From Peptoniphilus sp. KCTC 25270 (GTDB lineage Bacteria; Bacillota; Clostridia; Tissierellales; Peptoniphilaceae), in contig NZ_JAJMZJ010000006.1 of assembly GCF_021012875.1 (NCBI RefSeq), positions 1 through 55,364 on the forward strand: DNA of 55,364 nucleotides. Reading direction: 5' to 3'. Positions 17,610 through 26,275 of the stretch are shown piece after piece. Position 1 is the stretch's first letter. Every line of letters starts with the position of its first letter. Below the pieces are notes generated by a model. The model was not told the DNA's origin. It was given only the letters and a program-made list of their open reading frames with translations, and did not search any database. The position numbers and the translations under genes are program-made.

Positions 17610-18334
17610 TTCAAACATTCCAAAATTCTCGTTAAAGCTACGGCGGCGGATTCATGAATAACCACATCGGCATACCCATCATAAGGAGTCATATCTTTGT
17701 TTATAATAATCAAATTCTTCACTTGGCGAGGCAAATAGGCCACCGGCATCACTCGCAAAGAAGAACCAATTACAACCATCGTATCGGCTCGCTCTGTCGC
17801 TTGTATGGCCCGCTCAAACTCTACCGGCATGGCATCTCCAAATAAAACGACATTGGTACGCACAAGCCCGCCACATTTTGGGCATCTAGGAGGAATTTCT
17901 CCTCCCTGTACCAAATCGTCTATTTCTTCGAAAGAATATACGCTTTGACAGGATTCGCAATGGCCGTGGGACGCATCCCCATGGACGGGCAAAACGTCTC
18001 GAGATTCTGCCAACTGATGCAAGTTGTCAATGTTTTGTGTAATAATTTCGTGCATCAATCCCATTTCTTGTAATTTCGTTAAAGCAAAGTGGGCGTCGTT
18101 TGGCTTTTTCCCTTCTAAATCCTTTAGAATTTGGTAACCTTCCTTATAAAAGCGTTCTGGCTCATTATACATTACATCATTGGATAAGGCGTCTTCTGGA
18201 ATAATATTGGCATAATATCCTGTGGAACTGCGAAAATCAGGAATTCCTGATTCCGTTGACAAACCGGCCCCTGTTAAAGCTACTGTATATTTTCCGTCCT
18301 TTAACAACTTTGCTGCTTGCTCATATAAATTCAT
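17606..18334 (-). CDS. cobB: NAD-dependent protein deacylase of the SIR2 family
   Basis: 242 residues. Sirtuin motifs are in order: GAGLSTESGIPDFRS (NAD binding) near residue 24, TQNIDNLHQ near 100, the catalytic histidine in VHGDASH near 120, the structural zinc pairs CESC and CPKC, and GSSLRVMP near 190. It removes acyl groups from lysines using NAD. The ATG at 18334 has AAGGAGG 5 nt upstream; six earlier codons are excluded because they cover that site. The ribosome binding site overlaps the stop of the upstream CPBP gene. Confidence 0.95.
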   Translation of the reverse strand: MNLYEQAAKLLKDGKYTVALTGAGLSTESGIPDFRSSTGYYANIIPEDALSNDVMYNEPERFYKEGYQILKDLEGKKPNDAHFALTKLQEMGLMHEIITQNIDNLHQLAESRDVLPVHGDASHGHCESCQSVYSFEEIDDLVQGGEIPPRCPKCGGLVRTNVVLFGDAMPVEFERAIQATERADTMVVIGSSLRVMPVAYLPRQVKNLIIINKDMTPYDGYADVVIHESAAVALTRILECLK

Positions 18335-18335
18335 G

Positions 18336-19238
18336 TTAACCTCCTTGCACACAAACCATAATGTAATACATTACCAAAAACAAAAAAGGAATCAAATCCT
18401 TTCCTTTTACCCTTCGACGAGCCTGTTTTTCTTGAGAAGAGGCGCGATATTTCCCTTCCATTTCCACAAATATTTTTCGTAAAATAAGAAAAGCAAAAAC
18501 CCCTACTACCAGCAATAACACCATAATAAAATTCTCAACGGATCCAAACAACTGAACAAAGCCATTTTCACCCCATGCTTCAATCATTCCGTCATTGTAC
18601 CAACTTAAAAACAAAATACTAATGGTATTATGAAGAAAATGGCCGTAAATAACGGCTGGTAAGCTACCCGTTCTTCGGTAGATAGTGGCCAATAAAATCC
18701 CGAATAGAAGAGGGGCTACAAAATTTTGCAATTCAAAATGGAATATGGCAAAAACTAGCGCCGATACAAACACTATGAATCCTTCTGAAAAATTGGTTAA
18801 AGTCTTTTGTACAAACCCTCGAAAAAGAGTTTCTTCTGCTATGGCAGGTACAAGAGCCAAGAAAAACAACTGGGTCCATAGAGGCGCTCCGCTACGCACC
18901 ACGCCCAAACTCACATTTTTGAGTTCAAAAAAATGGGATAAAAATTGCAAGAAAAATCCATTAATAAAAAGAATAATGGGAAAGGCACAGAGAATCAACA
19001 GAGAAATCTGTCCCAACATAGAGGGCGAAAAATGAACATCTCCCTTGTATCGATAGAGTCTGCGCAAAAAAAAGGCAGGCAAAAAAATCAAGAAAAACTC
19101 GTTAATTAACACCCCACGAATGGGACTGCCTTTTGCAAAAATCGGTCCTAAATTAACATAGAGAATACCTAGAAAGAAAATGAGAAAAAACAGGGTGAAA
19201 ATAGGAATTTCTCGTGTTTTATTCTTCGTCGTCTTCAT
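18336..19238 (-). CDS. CPBP family intramembrane metalloprotease
   Basis: A 300-residue polytopic membrane protein with about seven to eight hydrophobic segments. The CPBP (CAAX protease / bacteriocin-processing) motifs are EETLFRGF near residue 142, AIFHFELQNF near 170 and GHFLHN near 205, supplying the Glu and His residues that form the active site. Substrate unknown; relatives act in bacteriocin immunity, prenyl-protein processing or stress. It starts inside the end of hpt (20-nt overlap) and lacks a good ribosome binding site, so it is probably translated by coupling to hpt. Confidence 0.9.
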   Translation of the reverse strand: MKTTKNKTREIPIFTLFFLIFFLGILYVNLGPIFAKGSPIRGVLINEFFLIFLPAFFLRRLYRYKGDVHFSPSMLGQISLLILCAFPIILFINGFFLQFLSHFFELKNVSLGVVRSGAPLWTQLFFLALVPAIAEETLFRGFVQKTLTNFSEGFIVFVSALVFAIFHFELQNFVAPLLFGILLATIYRRTGSLPAVIYGHFLHNTISILFLSWYNDGMIEAWGENGFVQLFGSVENFIMVLLLVVGVFAFLILRKIFVEMEGKYRASSQEKQARRRVKGKDLIPFLFLVMYYIMVCVQGG

Positions 19239-19752
19239 AGGTGAAAATATAAGGGACGTTTCGATAATGAGGTCCGTAATTCAATCCACATCCCACAATA
19301 AACACGTCTTCAATTGTAAAGGCTACATAATCGGCCTTAAATTCCACTTCTCGACGTGAAGGTTTGTCCAGCATAACAACCGAATGCAAAGAAGCTGGAT
19401 TCTTACTTGCCACATATTCAGAAACGGCTTTCAAAGTACGGCCACTATCCACAATATCATCTACCAACAAAACATGGCGTCCTTCAATCGGAGCACGCAA
19501 ACCGTCTAAAATTTGAACTTGCCCACTAGAAACCTCAGAATCTTCGTAGGAAGAAGTAGTTAAGAAATCCACTTCCATTATCGTATCAATTTCACGAACC
19601 AAATCCGCTGCAAAAACAAAGCTACCCCGTAACAAAGCAATGACCAAAAGATCCTTGCCTTCATATTCTTTTTGTAACTCTTTCCCTAATTCACGAACAC
19701 GTTGGGAAATGGTCTCTCTATCATAAAGTACTCTTTCTCTTTTCTCTGCCAT
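19219..19752 (-). CDS. hpt: Hypoxanthine phosphoribosyltransferase
   Basis: 177 residues, typical size. The PRPP-binding motif VLLVDDIVDSGRTL lies near residue 95, with LLRGSFVFAADL near 40 and the C-terminal VGCGLNYG. It converts hypoxanthine and guanine to IMP and GMP for purine salvage. It fits functionally with the nucleoside transporter at 32445-39972. The ATG has AGGAGG upstream, and a TATAAT box at 19784-19789 marks the promoter of this five-gene unit, divergent from the DUF4364 gene. Confidence 0.96.
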   Translation of the reverse strand: MAEKRERVLYDRETISQRVRELGKELQKEYEGKDLLVIALLRGSFVFAADLVREIDTIMEVDFLTTSSYEDSEVSSGQVQILDGLRAPIEGRHVLLVDDIVDSGRTLKAVSEYVASKNPASLHSVVMLDKPSRREVEFKADYVAFTIEDVFIVGCGLNYGPHYRNVPYIFTYEDDEE

Positions 19753-19783
19753 ACTTGCCTCCTAAAATAAGTTTGTATCCTTT

Positions 19784-19812
19784 ATTATATCAGAATCCTA
19801 GATTTTTTTTAA
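19784..19812 (-). promoter_or_regulatory. Probable promoter of the hpt operon
   Basis: TATAAT at 19784-19789 with a weak TTAAAA at 19807-19812 (17-bp spacing). Points toward hpt, back to back with the promoter of the DUF4364 gene. Confidence 0.6.
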
Positions 19813-19863
19813 GTAGAGCAAAACATAGCAAAAGAATATTTTTTCAAAAATCCAATTCCGTGA

Positions 19864-19869
19864 TATAAT
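19864..19869 (+). promoter_or_regulatory. -10 box of the DUF4364 gene
   Basis: A perfect TATAAT 16 bp before the ATG at 19886. The -35 region is only T/A-rich (TTTTCA-like) and weak. The leader would be very short, about 10 nt, with AGGTGA as ribosome binding site. Confidence 0.6.
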
Positions 19870-19885
19870 CTCCTTAGGTGATATT

Positions 19886-20365
19886 ATGACAAACAATGAC
19901 GCTTTTGCATTAGCCAAAGACAAACTTTTTTTATTAAAGCTAATTGAATCCAACGATGGTACCATTGAAATAAAAACTCTCCAACAATTTGTATTGGAAT
20001 TGGAGCGACTAAACTATTTCTACTTAATGCAATTTTTGCAAGAATTAGAAAAAACAGAATTAATCCAAAAAAAGGGAACCTTCATCGAAATCACACAACA
20101 TGGAATCGATGCCGTAAATCTATTTACAAAAAATATGACCCCAGAAGATGTAAAACAAATTGAAGCCTTCCAAGAAAAACAAAAAAACCAACCCCAATAC
20201 TTGGTGGAAGAAACGGTCACTCAGCTTCAAATTCAAAAAAGAATACAGAAGCAACCCGTATTAACCATTTCATTGGAAAAACATGGGTATTCTCCAGAAA
20301 CTTTAGAAAACATTCGGAAACACCCACAATACTTTTTAGAAAAATGGGAAGAATCTCTTCCCTAA
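19886..20365 (+). CDS. DUF4364 family protein
   Basis: 159 residues, cytosolic, with a winged-helix-like N-terminal half (DKLFLLKLIESNDGTIEI...QFLQELEKTELIQKK...IEITQHGIDAVNLF), as in DUF4364 proteins of clostridia. The fold suggests a DNA-binding regulator, but no target is known. AGGTGA precedes the ATG. It is the only plus-strand gene in this part of the window, divergent from hpt, and ends at a bidirectional terminator. Confidence 0.85.
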   Translation: MTNNDAFALAKDKLFLLKLIESNDGTIEIKTLQQFVLELERLNYFYLMQFLQELEKTELIQKKGTFIEITQHGIDAVNLFTKNMTPEDVKQIEAFQEKQKNQPQYLVEETVTQLQIQKRIQKQPVLTISLEKHGYSPETLENIRKHPQYFLEKWEESLP

Positions 20366-20371
20366 AGAAAA

Positions 20372-20409
20372 AGCAGCCTTCGTCTAAGATGACAAGGCTG
20401 CTTTTTTAT
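20372..20409. terminator. Bidirectional terminator
   Basis: AAGCAGCCTT / AAGGCTGCTT stem with an 18-nt loop and a T run on the plus strand; A-rich 5' flank gives a T run on the minus strand. Serves both the DUF4364 gene and the convergent lipoprotein gene. Confidence 0.85.
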
Positions 20410-20414
20410 TTTTC

Positions 20415-21083
20415 CTATTCCTTCGTTCCTTCTTCAGGATCTTGGTATTCTTTTTGCATTTCTTTTAACCGTTCTTTTTGTTCTTCTAAATTATAAGGCT
20501 TTTGGGAGTTTTCCTCCAACTGATACTCTAGATTTAATTCCTCATAAGATTTTGCCAAATTCCCTAATAATTTGTTACTTGATAAATCTTCGCTCATAGC
20601 CGCCAAAATTTTTCCCTTTTCTTCATCTACGATTACTTTATAGATAAATTCTCCATAAGAAGGAGCTCCTCCATCTAAATAATCGTAAGCGATGGTTAAG
20701 AGTTCTTCTTTCTGTCCTTCGCCAAAAGAACGGGATTGTTGATCCTTAATGGCGTATTTTTCTAGAGAAAGTTCTCGCCCATTTAATTCTTCCATAAGAG
20801 ATCGAATTTCTTTCCGATCTTTTATAAATTCCCTTAAAGCAGTGTTATTCTCATCCACATACTCTGAAATTTTTTCTGGATTGCTAGGAAAATCAGAATA
20901 CACCTCCAAAATAAAAGCTTCCGCTAATTCTTTCGAAGAAACCGCTTCCGTTCCCTCTTGAACCACTTCCACCTCTTGATTGACAGGAGTATTTTCCTTC
21001 TCGTTTTCCGTCGTTGTTCCACAACCAGTGAAAAACAATAAGAACAACAAAAGGGGAATCCCTTTTTTAATAAATTTCTTCAT
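20415..21083 (-). CDS. Putative lipoprotein, unknown function
   Basis: 222 residues. A lipoprotein signal peptide MKKFIKKGIPLLLFLLFFTG ends at the lipobox FTGC, so the mature protein starts with a lipid-anchored Cys and sits on the outer face of the membrane. The mature part is acidic and helical; residues from about 60 to 170 may be a small DUF4878/NTF2-like fold (ELAEAFILEVYSDFPSN... REFIKDR), but I do not recognise it firmly. The start at ATG 21083 has AAGGAGGAGG upstream. Upstream lies a promoter with nine consecutive G between -35 and -10, suggesting variable expression. Confidence 0.85.
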   Translation of the reverse strand: MKKFIKKGIPLLLFLLFFTGCGTTTENEKENTPVNQEVEVVQEGTEAVSSKELAEAFILEVYSDFPSNPEKISEYVDENNTALREFIKDRKEIRSLMEELNGRELSLEKYAIKDQQSRSFGEGQKEELLTIAYDYLDGGAPSYGEFIYKVIVDEEKGKILAAMSEDLSSNKLLGNLAKSYEELNLEYQLEENSQKPYNLEEQKERLKEMQKEYQDPEEGTKE

Positions 21084-21171
21084 ACGTCCTCCTCCTTCTT
21101 TCTCTTCTCTAAACTTCTTTATTTTTGTATTTCCTATCCATAAAAAATTATCTTTGTTTATTCTTACCTTT

Positions 21172-21202
21172 ATTATACCCCCCCCCGATTCTTTTTTTGC
21201 AA
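21172..21202 (-). promoter_or_regulatory. Lipoprotein promoter with G9 tract in the spacer
   Basis: On the minus strand TTGCAA (21197-21202) and a perfect TATAAT (21172-21177) are 19 bp apart, and the nine bases directly before TATAAT are all G (C9 on the plus strand, 21178-21186). Loss of two G would give the optimal 17-bp spacing. Such tracts slip during replication and switch promoters between strengths. Confidence 0.65.
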
Positions 21203-21203
21203 C

Positions 21204-21240
21204 AAAAAGCAGGAAAGACACATTCTCTCCTGCTTTTTCG
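21204..21240 (-). terminator. Terminator of valS
   Basis: AAAAAGCAGGA / TCCTGCTTTTT stem with a loop of about 13 nt, 5 nt or more beyond the valS stop. It separates valS from the poly-G promoter. The T run on the minus strand is part of the stem's 3' arm. Confidence 0.8.
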
Positions 21241-21244
21241 TTTT

Positions 21245-23890
21245 TTATTTTACTTTTCCTTTTACAAAGGCCAAACGTTCTTCTATGGTTTCTAACATTT
21301 TTTTGTAAGATTCCAATTTTGCTTTTTCTTGTTCCACAACTTCTGGGTTGGCCTTCGCTACAAAGTTTTCATTGCCCAATTTCTTTTCGGCCCGTTTGAT
21401 TTCAGATTGCGTTTTTTCTTCCTCTTTTTCCAAACGTTCCAACTCTTTGGCGTAATCTACTAAATCGCTCATTGGCAAGAACAATTCCGCTTTATCTACT
21501 ACTACAGAAATTACGTCTTCTTCTACCGCTTTTCGATCTTTTATTCTTTCGATCTCTGTAATATTTCCTAAATTACTCAAATGGCCTGCATTTCTTTGGA
21601 ATAATTCTTCGATTTCCTCATCTTCTGTTAATACAATTAACTTACTCTTACGATGTGGCTCGATTTCCATTTCTGCTTTGGCATTTCTTAATCCTTTTAC
21701 CGCTTTTTGAATGTATTCAATTTCTTTCTTTTCTTTTTCATATACGGCGTCAGATTTTGGCCATTGGCTTACAATCAAAGCACTTTGGCGATTTGGCAAA
21801 TAGTTCCAAATTTCTTCTGTAATATATGGCATAAATGGATGCAATAATTTTAAGATGGTTTCTAATACTTCAATTAGTACACCAAATACAACTTCGCGAT
21901 CTTTTGTATCGTCCCCGTACAATCTTGGTTTTACCAACTCAATGTACCAGTCACAATAGTCTTCCCAAATAAAATCTTGAATTGCGTCCGCTGCCAATCC
22001 AATATCGTATTTGTCTAATTTTGTTTCAACAGATGCAATGGTTTCTCTTGCTTGATGCAAAATCCATTTGTCTTCTGTACGAAGATCTTCCACATTGTAA
22101 GAGAACTCTTTCATATCTTCTGGTAAGTTCATCAATACGAAACGTGAGGCATTCCATAATTTATTGGCAAAATTTCGGTTGGCTTCTACTCGTTTTATAG
22201 AGAAACGCAAGTCATTTCCGGCGCTATTTCCTGTTACCAATGTAAAACGCAATGCGTCTGCCCCATAATCTGCAATAATATCCAATGGATCAATTCCATT
22301 TCCTAAGGATTTAGACATTTTTCTACCTTGTTCATCACGAACCAAACCGGTTAAATATACATCCTTAAATGGAAGTTGGTCTGTTAATTCAATGGCTGAA
22401 AATACCATACGAATTACCCAGAAGAAAATAATATCGTATCCTGTTACCAAAACATCCGTTGGATAATAGAAGTCGAAATCTGGCGTTTTCTTTGGCCAAC
22501 CTAGTGTTGAGAATGGCCATAAGGCAGAACTAAACCAAGTATCCAAAGTATCTTCGTCTTGGCGTAAATTTTCCGAACCACATTTTGTACATTTGTGGTG
22601 CTCATCGCGAGATACAATTACCTCGCCACAATCATTACAGTAATAAACAGGAAGTCTATGACCCCACCATAATTGGCGAGAAATACACCAGTCACGAATA
22701 TTTTCTAACCAATGTACATAAATTTTCCCGAAACGTTCTGGAATGAAATCCAAATTTCCGTCTCTATACGCTTTCAACGCTGGCTCCGCCAATGGTTTCA
22801 TTTCTACAAACCATTGTTTGGAAAGAATTGGTTCAATTACTGTTTTACAACGTTCGCAGTGGCCAATTGCATTGTTGTGAACTTTTTCTTCCACAAACAG
22901 TCCCAACTCGTCAAAGTCTTTGATAATGGCTTTTCTCGCTTCATAACGTTCCATGCCATTGTATTTTCCTGCATTTTCATTTAGGTAACCTAGTTCGTCC
23001 ATAATCAAAAGTTGACCTAAATTGTGGCGTTCTCCCACCTCAAAGTCATTTGGATCATGGGATGGAGTAATTTTTACAGCCCCTGTTCCAAATTCTACGT
23101 CTACATAATCGTCTGCAACAATCGGAATTCTACGTTCCAAAACAGGCAAGATAACGTGCTTTCCTACCAATTTGGCGTAGCGTTCGTCTTCTGGGTTTAC
23201 GGCTACGGCTAAATCTCCCGGAATGGTTTCTGGACGGGTTGTTGAAATGGATAGGAATTCATCGCTATCTTCAATTGGATATTTGAAAGTCCAGATCTTT
23301 CCTTCTCCCTCAACGTGTTCTACCTCTGCATCAGAAATCGCCGTTTTACAAGAAGGACACCAGTTAATAATGCGGTCACCACGATAAATTAGCCCTTTTT
23401 CATACAAACGAATAAATACTTCTTCTACCGCATAGGAAAGTTCTTCGTCCAATGTGAAACGCTCTCTTGACCAGTCACAAGAAACACCCAATTTTTTCAA
23501 TTGATTTTTAATGTTTCCCCCATATTTTTCCGTCCAAGCCCAGGCTTCTTCTAAGAATCCTTCTCGTCCCAATCCTTCTTTGGATTTTCCTTCTTCTTTG
23601 ATTTTTTGAACAACTTTTGCTTCCGTTGAAATGGAAGCATGGTCGGTTCCTGGCACCCAAAGAGCACTATAGCCGGCCATTCTTTTATAGCGAATTAAAA
23701 TATCTTGCAATGTGTTATTCATTGCATGACCCATATGAAGATTCCCCGTTACATTTGGAGGGGGCATCATAATAGTATACGGTTTCTTGTTTTCGTCAAT
23801 TTCTGGGCGGAAATATCCTTTTTCCATCCACTCTGAGTAAATACGATCTTCAAAAGTTTTCGGATCGTATACTTTTTTCATATTGTCCAT
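21245..23890 (-). CDS. valS: Valyl-tRNA synthetase
   Basis: 881 residues, class I. The HIGH motif appears as NLHMGHAMNNT near residue 45 and KMSKS as GRKMSKSLGNGIDP near residue 520. The editing domain lies between. Two CxxC zinc-ribbon-like pairs (CPSC.. and CNDCGEV...CTKCGS) and a C-terminal coiled-coil arm (ERLEKEEEKTQSEIKRAEKK) are seen. I place the start at ATG 23890, preceded by GGAAAGG and GAGGAG; ATG 23881 is an alternative. A T-box leader directly upstream makes expression respond to uncharged tRNA-Val. Confidence 0.97.
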   Translation of the reverse strand: MDNMKKVYDPKTFEDRIYSEWMEKGYFRPEIDENKKPYTIMMPPPNVTGNLHMGHAMNNTLQDILIRYKRMAGYSALWVPGTDHASISTEAKVVQKIKEEGKSKEGLGREGFLEEAWAWTEKYGGNIKNQLKKLGVSCDWSRERFTLDEELSYAVEEVFIRLYEKGLIYRGDRIINWCPSCKTAISDAEVEHVEGEGKIWTFKYPIEDSDEFLSISTTRPETIPGDLAVAVNPEDERYAKLVGKHVILPVLERRIPIVADDYVDVEFGTGAVKITPSHDPNDFEVGERHNLGQLLIMDELGYLNENAGKYNGMERYEARKAIIKDFDELGLFVEEKVHNNAIGHCERCKTVIEPILSKQWFVEMKPLAEPALKAYRDGNLDFIPERFGKIYVHWLENIRDWCISRQLWWGHRLPVYYCNDCGEVIVSRDEHHKCTKCGSENLRQDEDTLDTWFSSALWPFSTLGWPKKTPDFDFYYPTDVLVTGYDIIFFWVIRMVFSAIELTDQLPFKDVYLTGLVRDEQGRKMSKSLGNGIDPLDIIADYGADALRFTLVTGNSAGNDLRFSIKRVEANRNFANKLWNASRFVLMNLPEDMKEFSYNVEDLRTEDKWILHQARETIASVETKLDKYDIGLAADAIQDFIWEDYCDWYIELVKPRLYGDDTKDREVVFGVLIEVLETILKLLHPFMPYITEEIWNYLPNRQSALIVSQWPKSDAVYEKEKKEIEYIQKAVKGLRNAKAEMEIEPHRKSKLIVLTEDEEIEELFQRNAGHLSNLGNITEIERIKDRKAVEEDVISVVVDKAELFLPMSDLVDYAKELERLEKEEEKTQSEIKRAEKKLGNENFVAKANPEVVEQEKAKLESYKKMLETIEERLAFVKGKVK

Positions 23891-23911
23891 TTCCTTTCCT
23901 CTCCTCTCTAT

Positions 23912-23945
23912 AAAAAAAGAGACCTCATCCAAAGGACGAGATCTC
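23912..23945 (-). terminator. T-box leader terminator
   Basis: GAGATCTCGTCC pairs with GGATGAGGTCTC (two G-U pairs) around a TTT loop, followed by seven T, just before valS. Its 5' arm overlaps the T-box antiterminator, so the two structures exclude each other. Confidence 0.9.
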
Positions 23946-24115
23946 GCGGTACCACCTTAATTCCGTAAAAAATACGGCACTTGAACCTATAACGGCGGCA
24001 AACCGTCCTACCTAAAATAGGAAACTAAAAGGCAACCTTCCTCTACCCCTTCCAATTGCTTTCACCAACCGCAATTTCTCTACGCTCCAAGTATAGAGTA
24101 CTCCTCCTTCGTATG
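23912..24115 (-). promoter_or_regulatory. T-box riboswitch controlling valS
   Basis: On the minus strand the conserved T-box element AAGGTGGTACCGCG is at 23945-23958, followed by the terminator hairpin. Upstream, a Stem I distal region is recognisable (ATTGCGGTTGGTGAAAGCAAT near 24050-24072). In this class, uncharged tRNA binds codon-anticodon in Stem I and its free CCA pairs with the T-box bulge, stabilising antitermination. Val codons GTA and GTT occur on the 3' side of Stem I, but I could not place the specifier unambiguously. Downstream valS supports valine specificity. Confidence 0.93.
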
Positions 24116-24172
24116 CTTTTTTATACAACTATTACATCATTATACAAAACACAGTTTTTAATGTCAAGAAAT

Positions 24173-25168
24173 TTAGCTAGAAAAAGGAATAAAGCCTATT
24201 TTCTTATACACTTTGCGCAATGTTTTATTGGCCATTTTTTGTGCTCGCAAGGCCCCGTCTTGGTAAATTTTTTCCAAACCTTCTTTATCCCCGCGAATTT
24301 CTCTAAAGCGTTCTTGCACAGGAGCCAATCCTTCTACAACTGCTTCTGCTACGGCTTCTTTCAATGCGCCATATCCTTGATCTTTGAATTCTTCTACCAC
24401 TTCTTCTGGTGTGGTTTTCTTAAAGGCGCAATACATTTCAATTAAGTTTTTCAAACCTGGTTGCTCATCGCGATAGGCAATCACCCCTTCTGAATCCGTT
24501 ACAGAACGTTTGATTTTTCTACGAATGGTATCGGGATCGTCAAGAATCAAAATATATCCATTTTCATCTGGATCCGATTTGCTCATTTTTGCCTTCGGAT
24601 TTTGCAAACTCATAACACGAGCTCCCACTTTTGGTGCCATAATTTCTGGAATTTCAAAAGTTGGAGAATAGCGACTATTAAAGCGTTCGGCAATATCTCT
24701 TGTTAATTCAATGTGCTGTCTTTGATCTTCTCCTACTGGAACCAAAGAAGTTTGGTACAACAAAATGTCTGCCGCCATTAAAACAGGATAATTCAATAAG
24801 CCAGCGTAAATTTCTTTTTGTTTTTCCGCCTTGTCCTTAAATTGAGTCATACGATTCAATTGTCCAATGGATGTAATCGTATTAAGTACCCAAGATAATT
24901 GTGTATGTTGAGGCACATGGGATTGTATATAGATGATGGATTTTTCTGGATCCAATCCACATGCCAAATACAAAGCCAAGATGTCCAATGTATTTTTTCT
25001 CAATTGTGCCGGGTCTTGTTGAACGGTAATGGCATGCATATCTACAACGCAATACAAGCATTGATATTCTTCTTGTAATTCAGAAAAATTACTTAAAGCG
25101 CCAATATAATTTCCAATGGTGAGCGAACCGGAGGGTTGGATTCCGGAGTATACAATTTTCTTGTCCAT
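24173..25168 (-). CDS. trpS: Tryptophanyl-tRNA synthetase
   Basis: 331 residues, the usual bacterial length. Class I motifs are seen: SGIQPSGSLTIGNYIGA (HIGH variant TIGN) near residue 8-24 and KMSKSDPDENG near 195. The segment GEDQRQHIELTRDIAERF is characteristic of TrpRS. It charges tRNA-Trp in the cytosol; a tRNA-Trp gene is at 54455-54530. No T-box precedes it; the upstream region is only about 60 bp and is shared with the divergent P1 peptidase gene. Codon 1 is ATG at 25168 with AAAGAGG upstream. Confidence 0.97.
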   Translation of the reverse strand: MDKKIVYSGIQPSGSLTIGNYIGALSNFSELQEEYQCLYCVVDMHAITVQQDPAQLRKNTLDILALYLACGLDPEKSIIYIQSHVPQHTQLSWVLNTITSIGQLNRMTQFKDKAEKQKEIYAGLLNYPVLMAADILLYQTSLVPVGEDQRQHIELTRDIAERFNSRYSPTFEIPEIMAPKVGARVMSLQNPKAKMSKSDPDENGYILILDDPDTIRRKIKRSVTDSEGVIAYRDEQPGLKNLIEMYCAFKKTTPEEVVEEFKDQGYGALKEAVAEAVVEGLAPVQERFREIRGDKEGLEKIYQDGALRAQKMANKTLRKVYKKIGFIPFSS

Positions 25169-25229
25169 ATAATACCTCTTTCTGTTAACATTTTCCTCTT
25201 AATGATATACTACCACTAAGGAGGCGATT

Positions 25230-26243
25230 ATGAAAACAAAAAATTATTTTCTCTTACCTAGGGGAGAAAGAAATTCCATCGCCGATATTGGCGATGTAGA
25301 AGTCGGACACGTTACCATTCGGGAAGGAGAACACCAAACGGGTGTTACGGTTCTCCTTCCCCACAAAGAAAATCTTTTTTCAAAAAAACTTTTTGCGGCG
25401 TCCCATGTTATGAATGGCTATGGAAAATCTACGGGACTTTCCCAAATGGATGAATTGGGCTATTTGGAAACACCCATTGCTTTTACCAATACGGCTTCTG
25501 TCGGAGTCATCTATGACGGATTGTATCAGTATATGAGCCAAAACAATGAAGGGATTGGCCGAGAGCTTGGCTCTGTAAATCCAATCGTCCTAGAATGCAA
25601 CGACGGAAAAATCAACGACCAAAGAAATCCCATTTTGGACTCTTCACACTTTCAAAAAGCTTTGGAAGATGCCAAAAAAGATTTCCTACAAGGAGATGTT
25701 GGGGCCGGTCGAGGAATGATTTGCTATAACTACAAGGGAGGAATTGGTTCTGCATCCCGCAAAGTGGAATCCCACGGAATTTCCGGAACGGTAGGAGCTT
25801 TGGTCTTAACCAATTTTGGCGATTCAAAAAATCTTCGTGTTTTAGGTACCCCCGCCCCGAGTTTTGGAAGCAAATACCATTCTGAGGACAAAGGTTCCAT
25901 TGCCGTTGTAATTGGGACGGACCTTCCTCTTCTTCCACACCAATTAAAACGCGTAGCCAAAAGAGCCCAAAGTGGAATTGCTAGAACGGGTTCTTATATG
26001 GGACACGGAAGCGGAGATCTTGCGGTGGCTTTTTCTACGGCACAAACTGTTCTCTTAGAAGAAAAAGAGATCCACGCCTATGAAATGGTTCCCGATTTGA
26101 TTATGGATTTGATTTTCCTAGCTACGGTAGAATCTGTTGAGGAGGCTATTTTACAATCTATGTTCCGTTCCTCTTCGGGAAAAACATTAAAAGGAGAATT
26201 TGTTCCTAGTTTGGCCCACTATATAGCCAATCCTTTGGATTAA
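25230..26243 (+). CDS. P1 family peptidase (DmpA-like, self-processing)
   Basis: 337 residues of the S58/DmpA Ntn-hydrolase-like family. Typical motifs are SIADIGDVEVGHVTI near residue 16, GVTVLLPH near 38, NYKGGIGSASR near 167 and DKGSIAVVIGTDLPLLPHQ near 220. Family knowledge places autocleavage between Gly and Ser of that last motif (about 222/223), exposing a Ser nucleophile. It is an aminopeptidase or amidase of unknown substrate. AAGGAGG precedes the ATG. It is followed by a bidirectional terminator. A decayed copy of its last 88 bp lies 2.1 kb downstream. Confidence 0.92.
   Translation: MKTKNYFLLPRGERNSIADIGDVEVGHVTIREGEHQTGVTVLLPHKENLFSKKLFAASHVMNGYGKSTGLSQMDELGYLETPIAFTNTASVGVIYDGLYQYMSQNNEGIGRELGSVNPIVLECNDGKINDQRNPILDSSHFQKALEDAKKDFLQGDVGAGRGMICYNYKGGIGSASRKVESHGISGTVGALVLTNFGDSKNLRVLGTPAPSFGSKYHSEDKGSIAVVIGTDLPLLPHQLKRVAKRAQSGIARTGSYMGHGSGDLAVAFSTAQTVLLEEKEIHAYEMVPDLIMDLIFLATVESVEEAILQSMFRSSSGKTLKGEFVPSLAHYIANPLD
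26149..26236 (+). repeat. Direct repeat copy A (3' end of the P1 peptidase gene)
   Basis: The last 88 bp of the intact gene. It matches 28359-28445 in the same orientation with about seven substitutions and one 1-bp deletion. Confidence 0.9.
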
Positions 26244-26245
26244 AA

Positions 26246-26275
26246 AAGTAAGGTTCATGCACCTTACTTTTTATT
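26246..26275. terminator. Bidirectional terminator after P1 peptidase and deaminase genes
   Basis: AAAGTAAGGT / ACCTTACTTT stem with a 6-nt loop and T run on the plus strand; A run on the left gives a T run on the minus strand. The deaminase stop (26271-26273) is at its edge. Confidence 0.85.

Noticed and set aside
21084-21221. N-terminal extension of the lipoprotein reading through the G9 tract
   Set aside because: It would place 46 residues before a perfect lipoprotein signal peptide; AGGAGGAGG and ATG 21083 are far better. Translational phase variation through the tract is therefore not proposed, only transcriptional.
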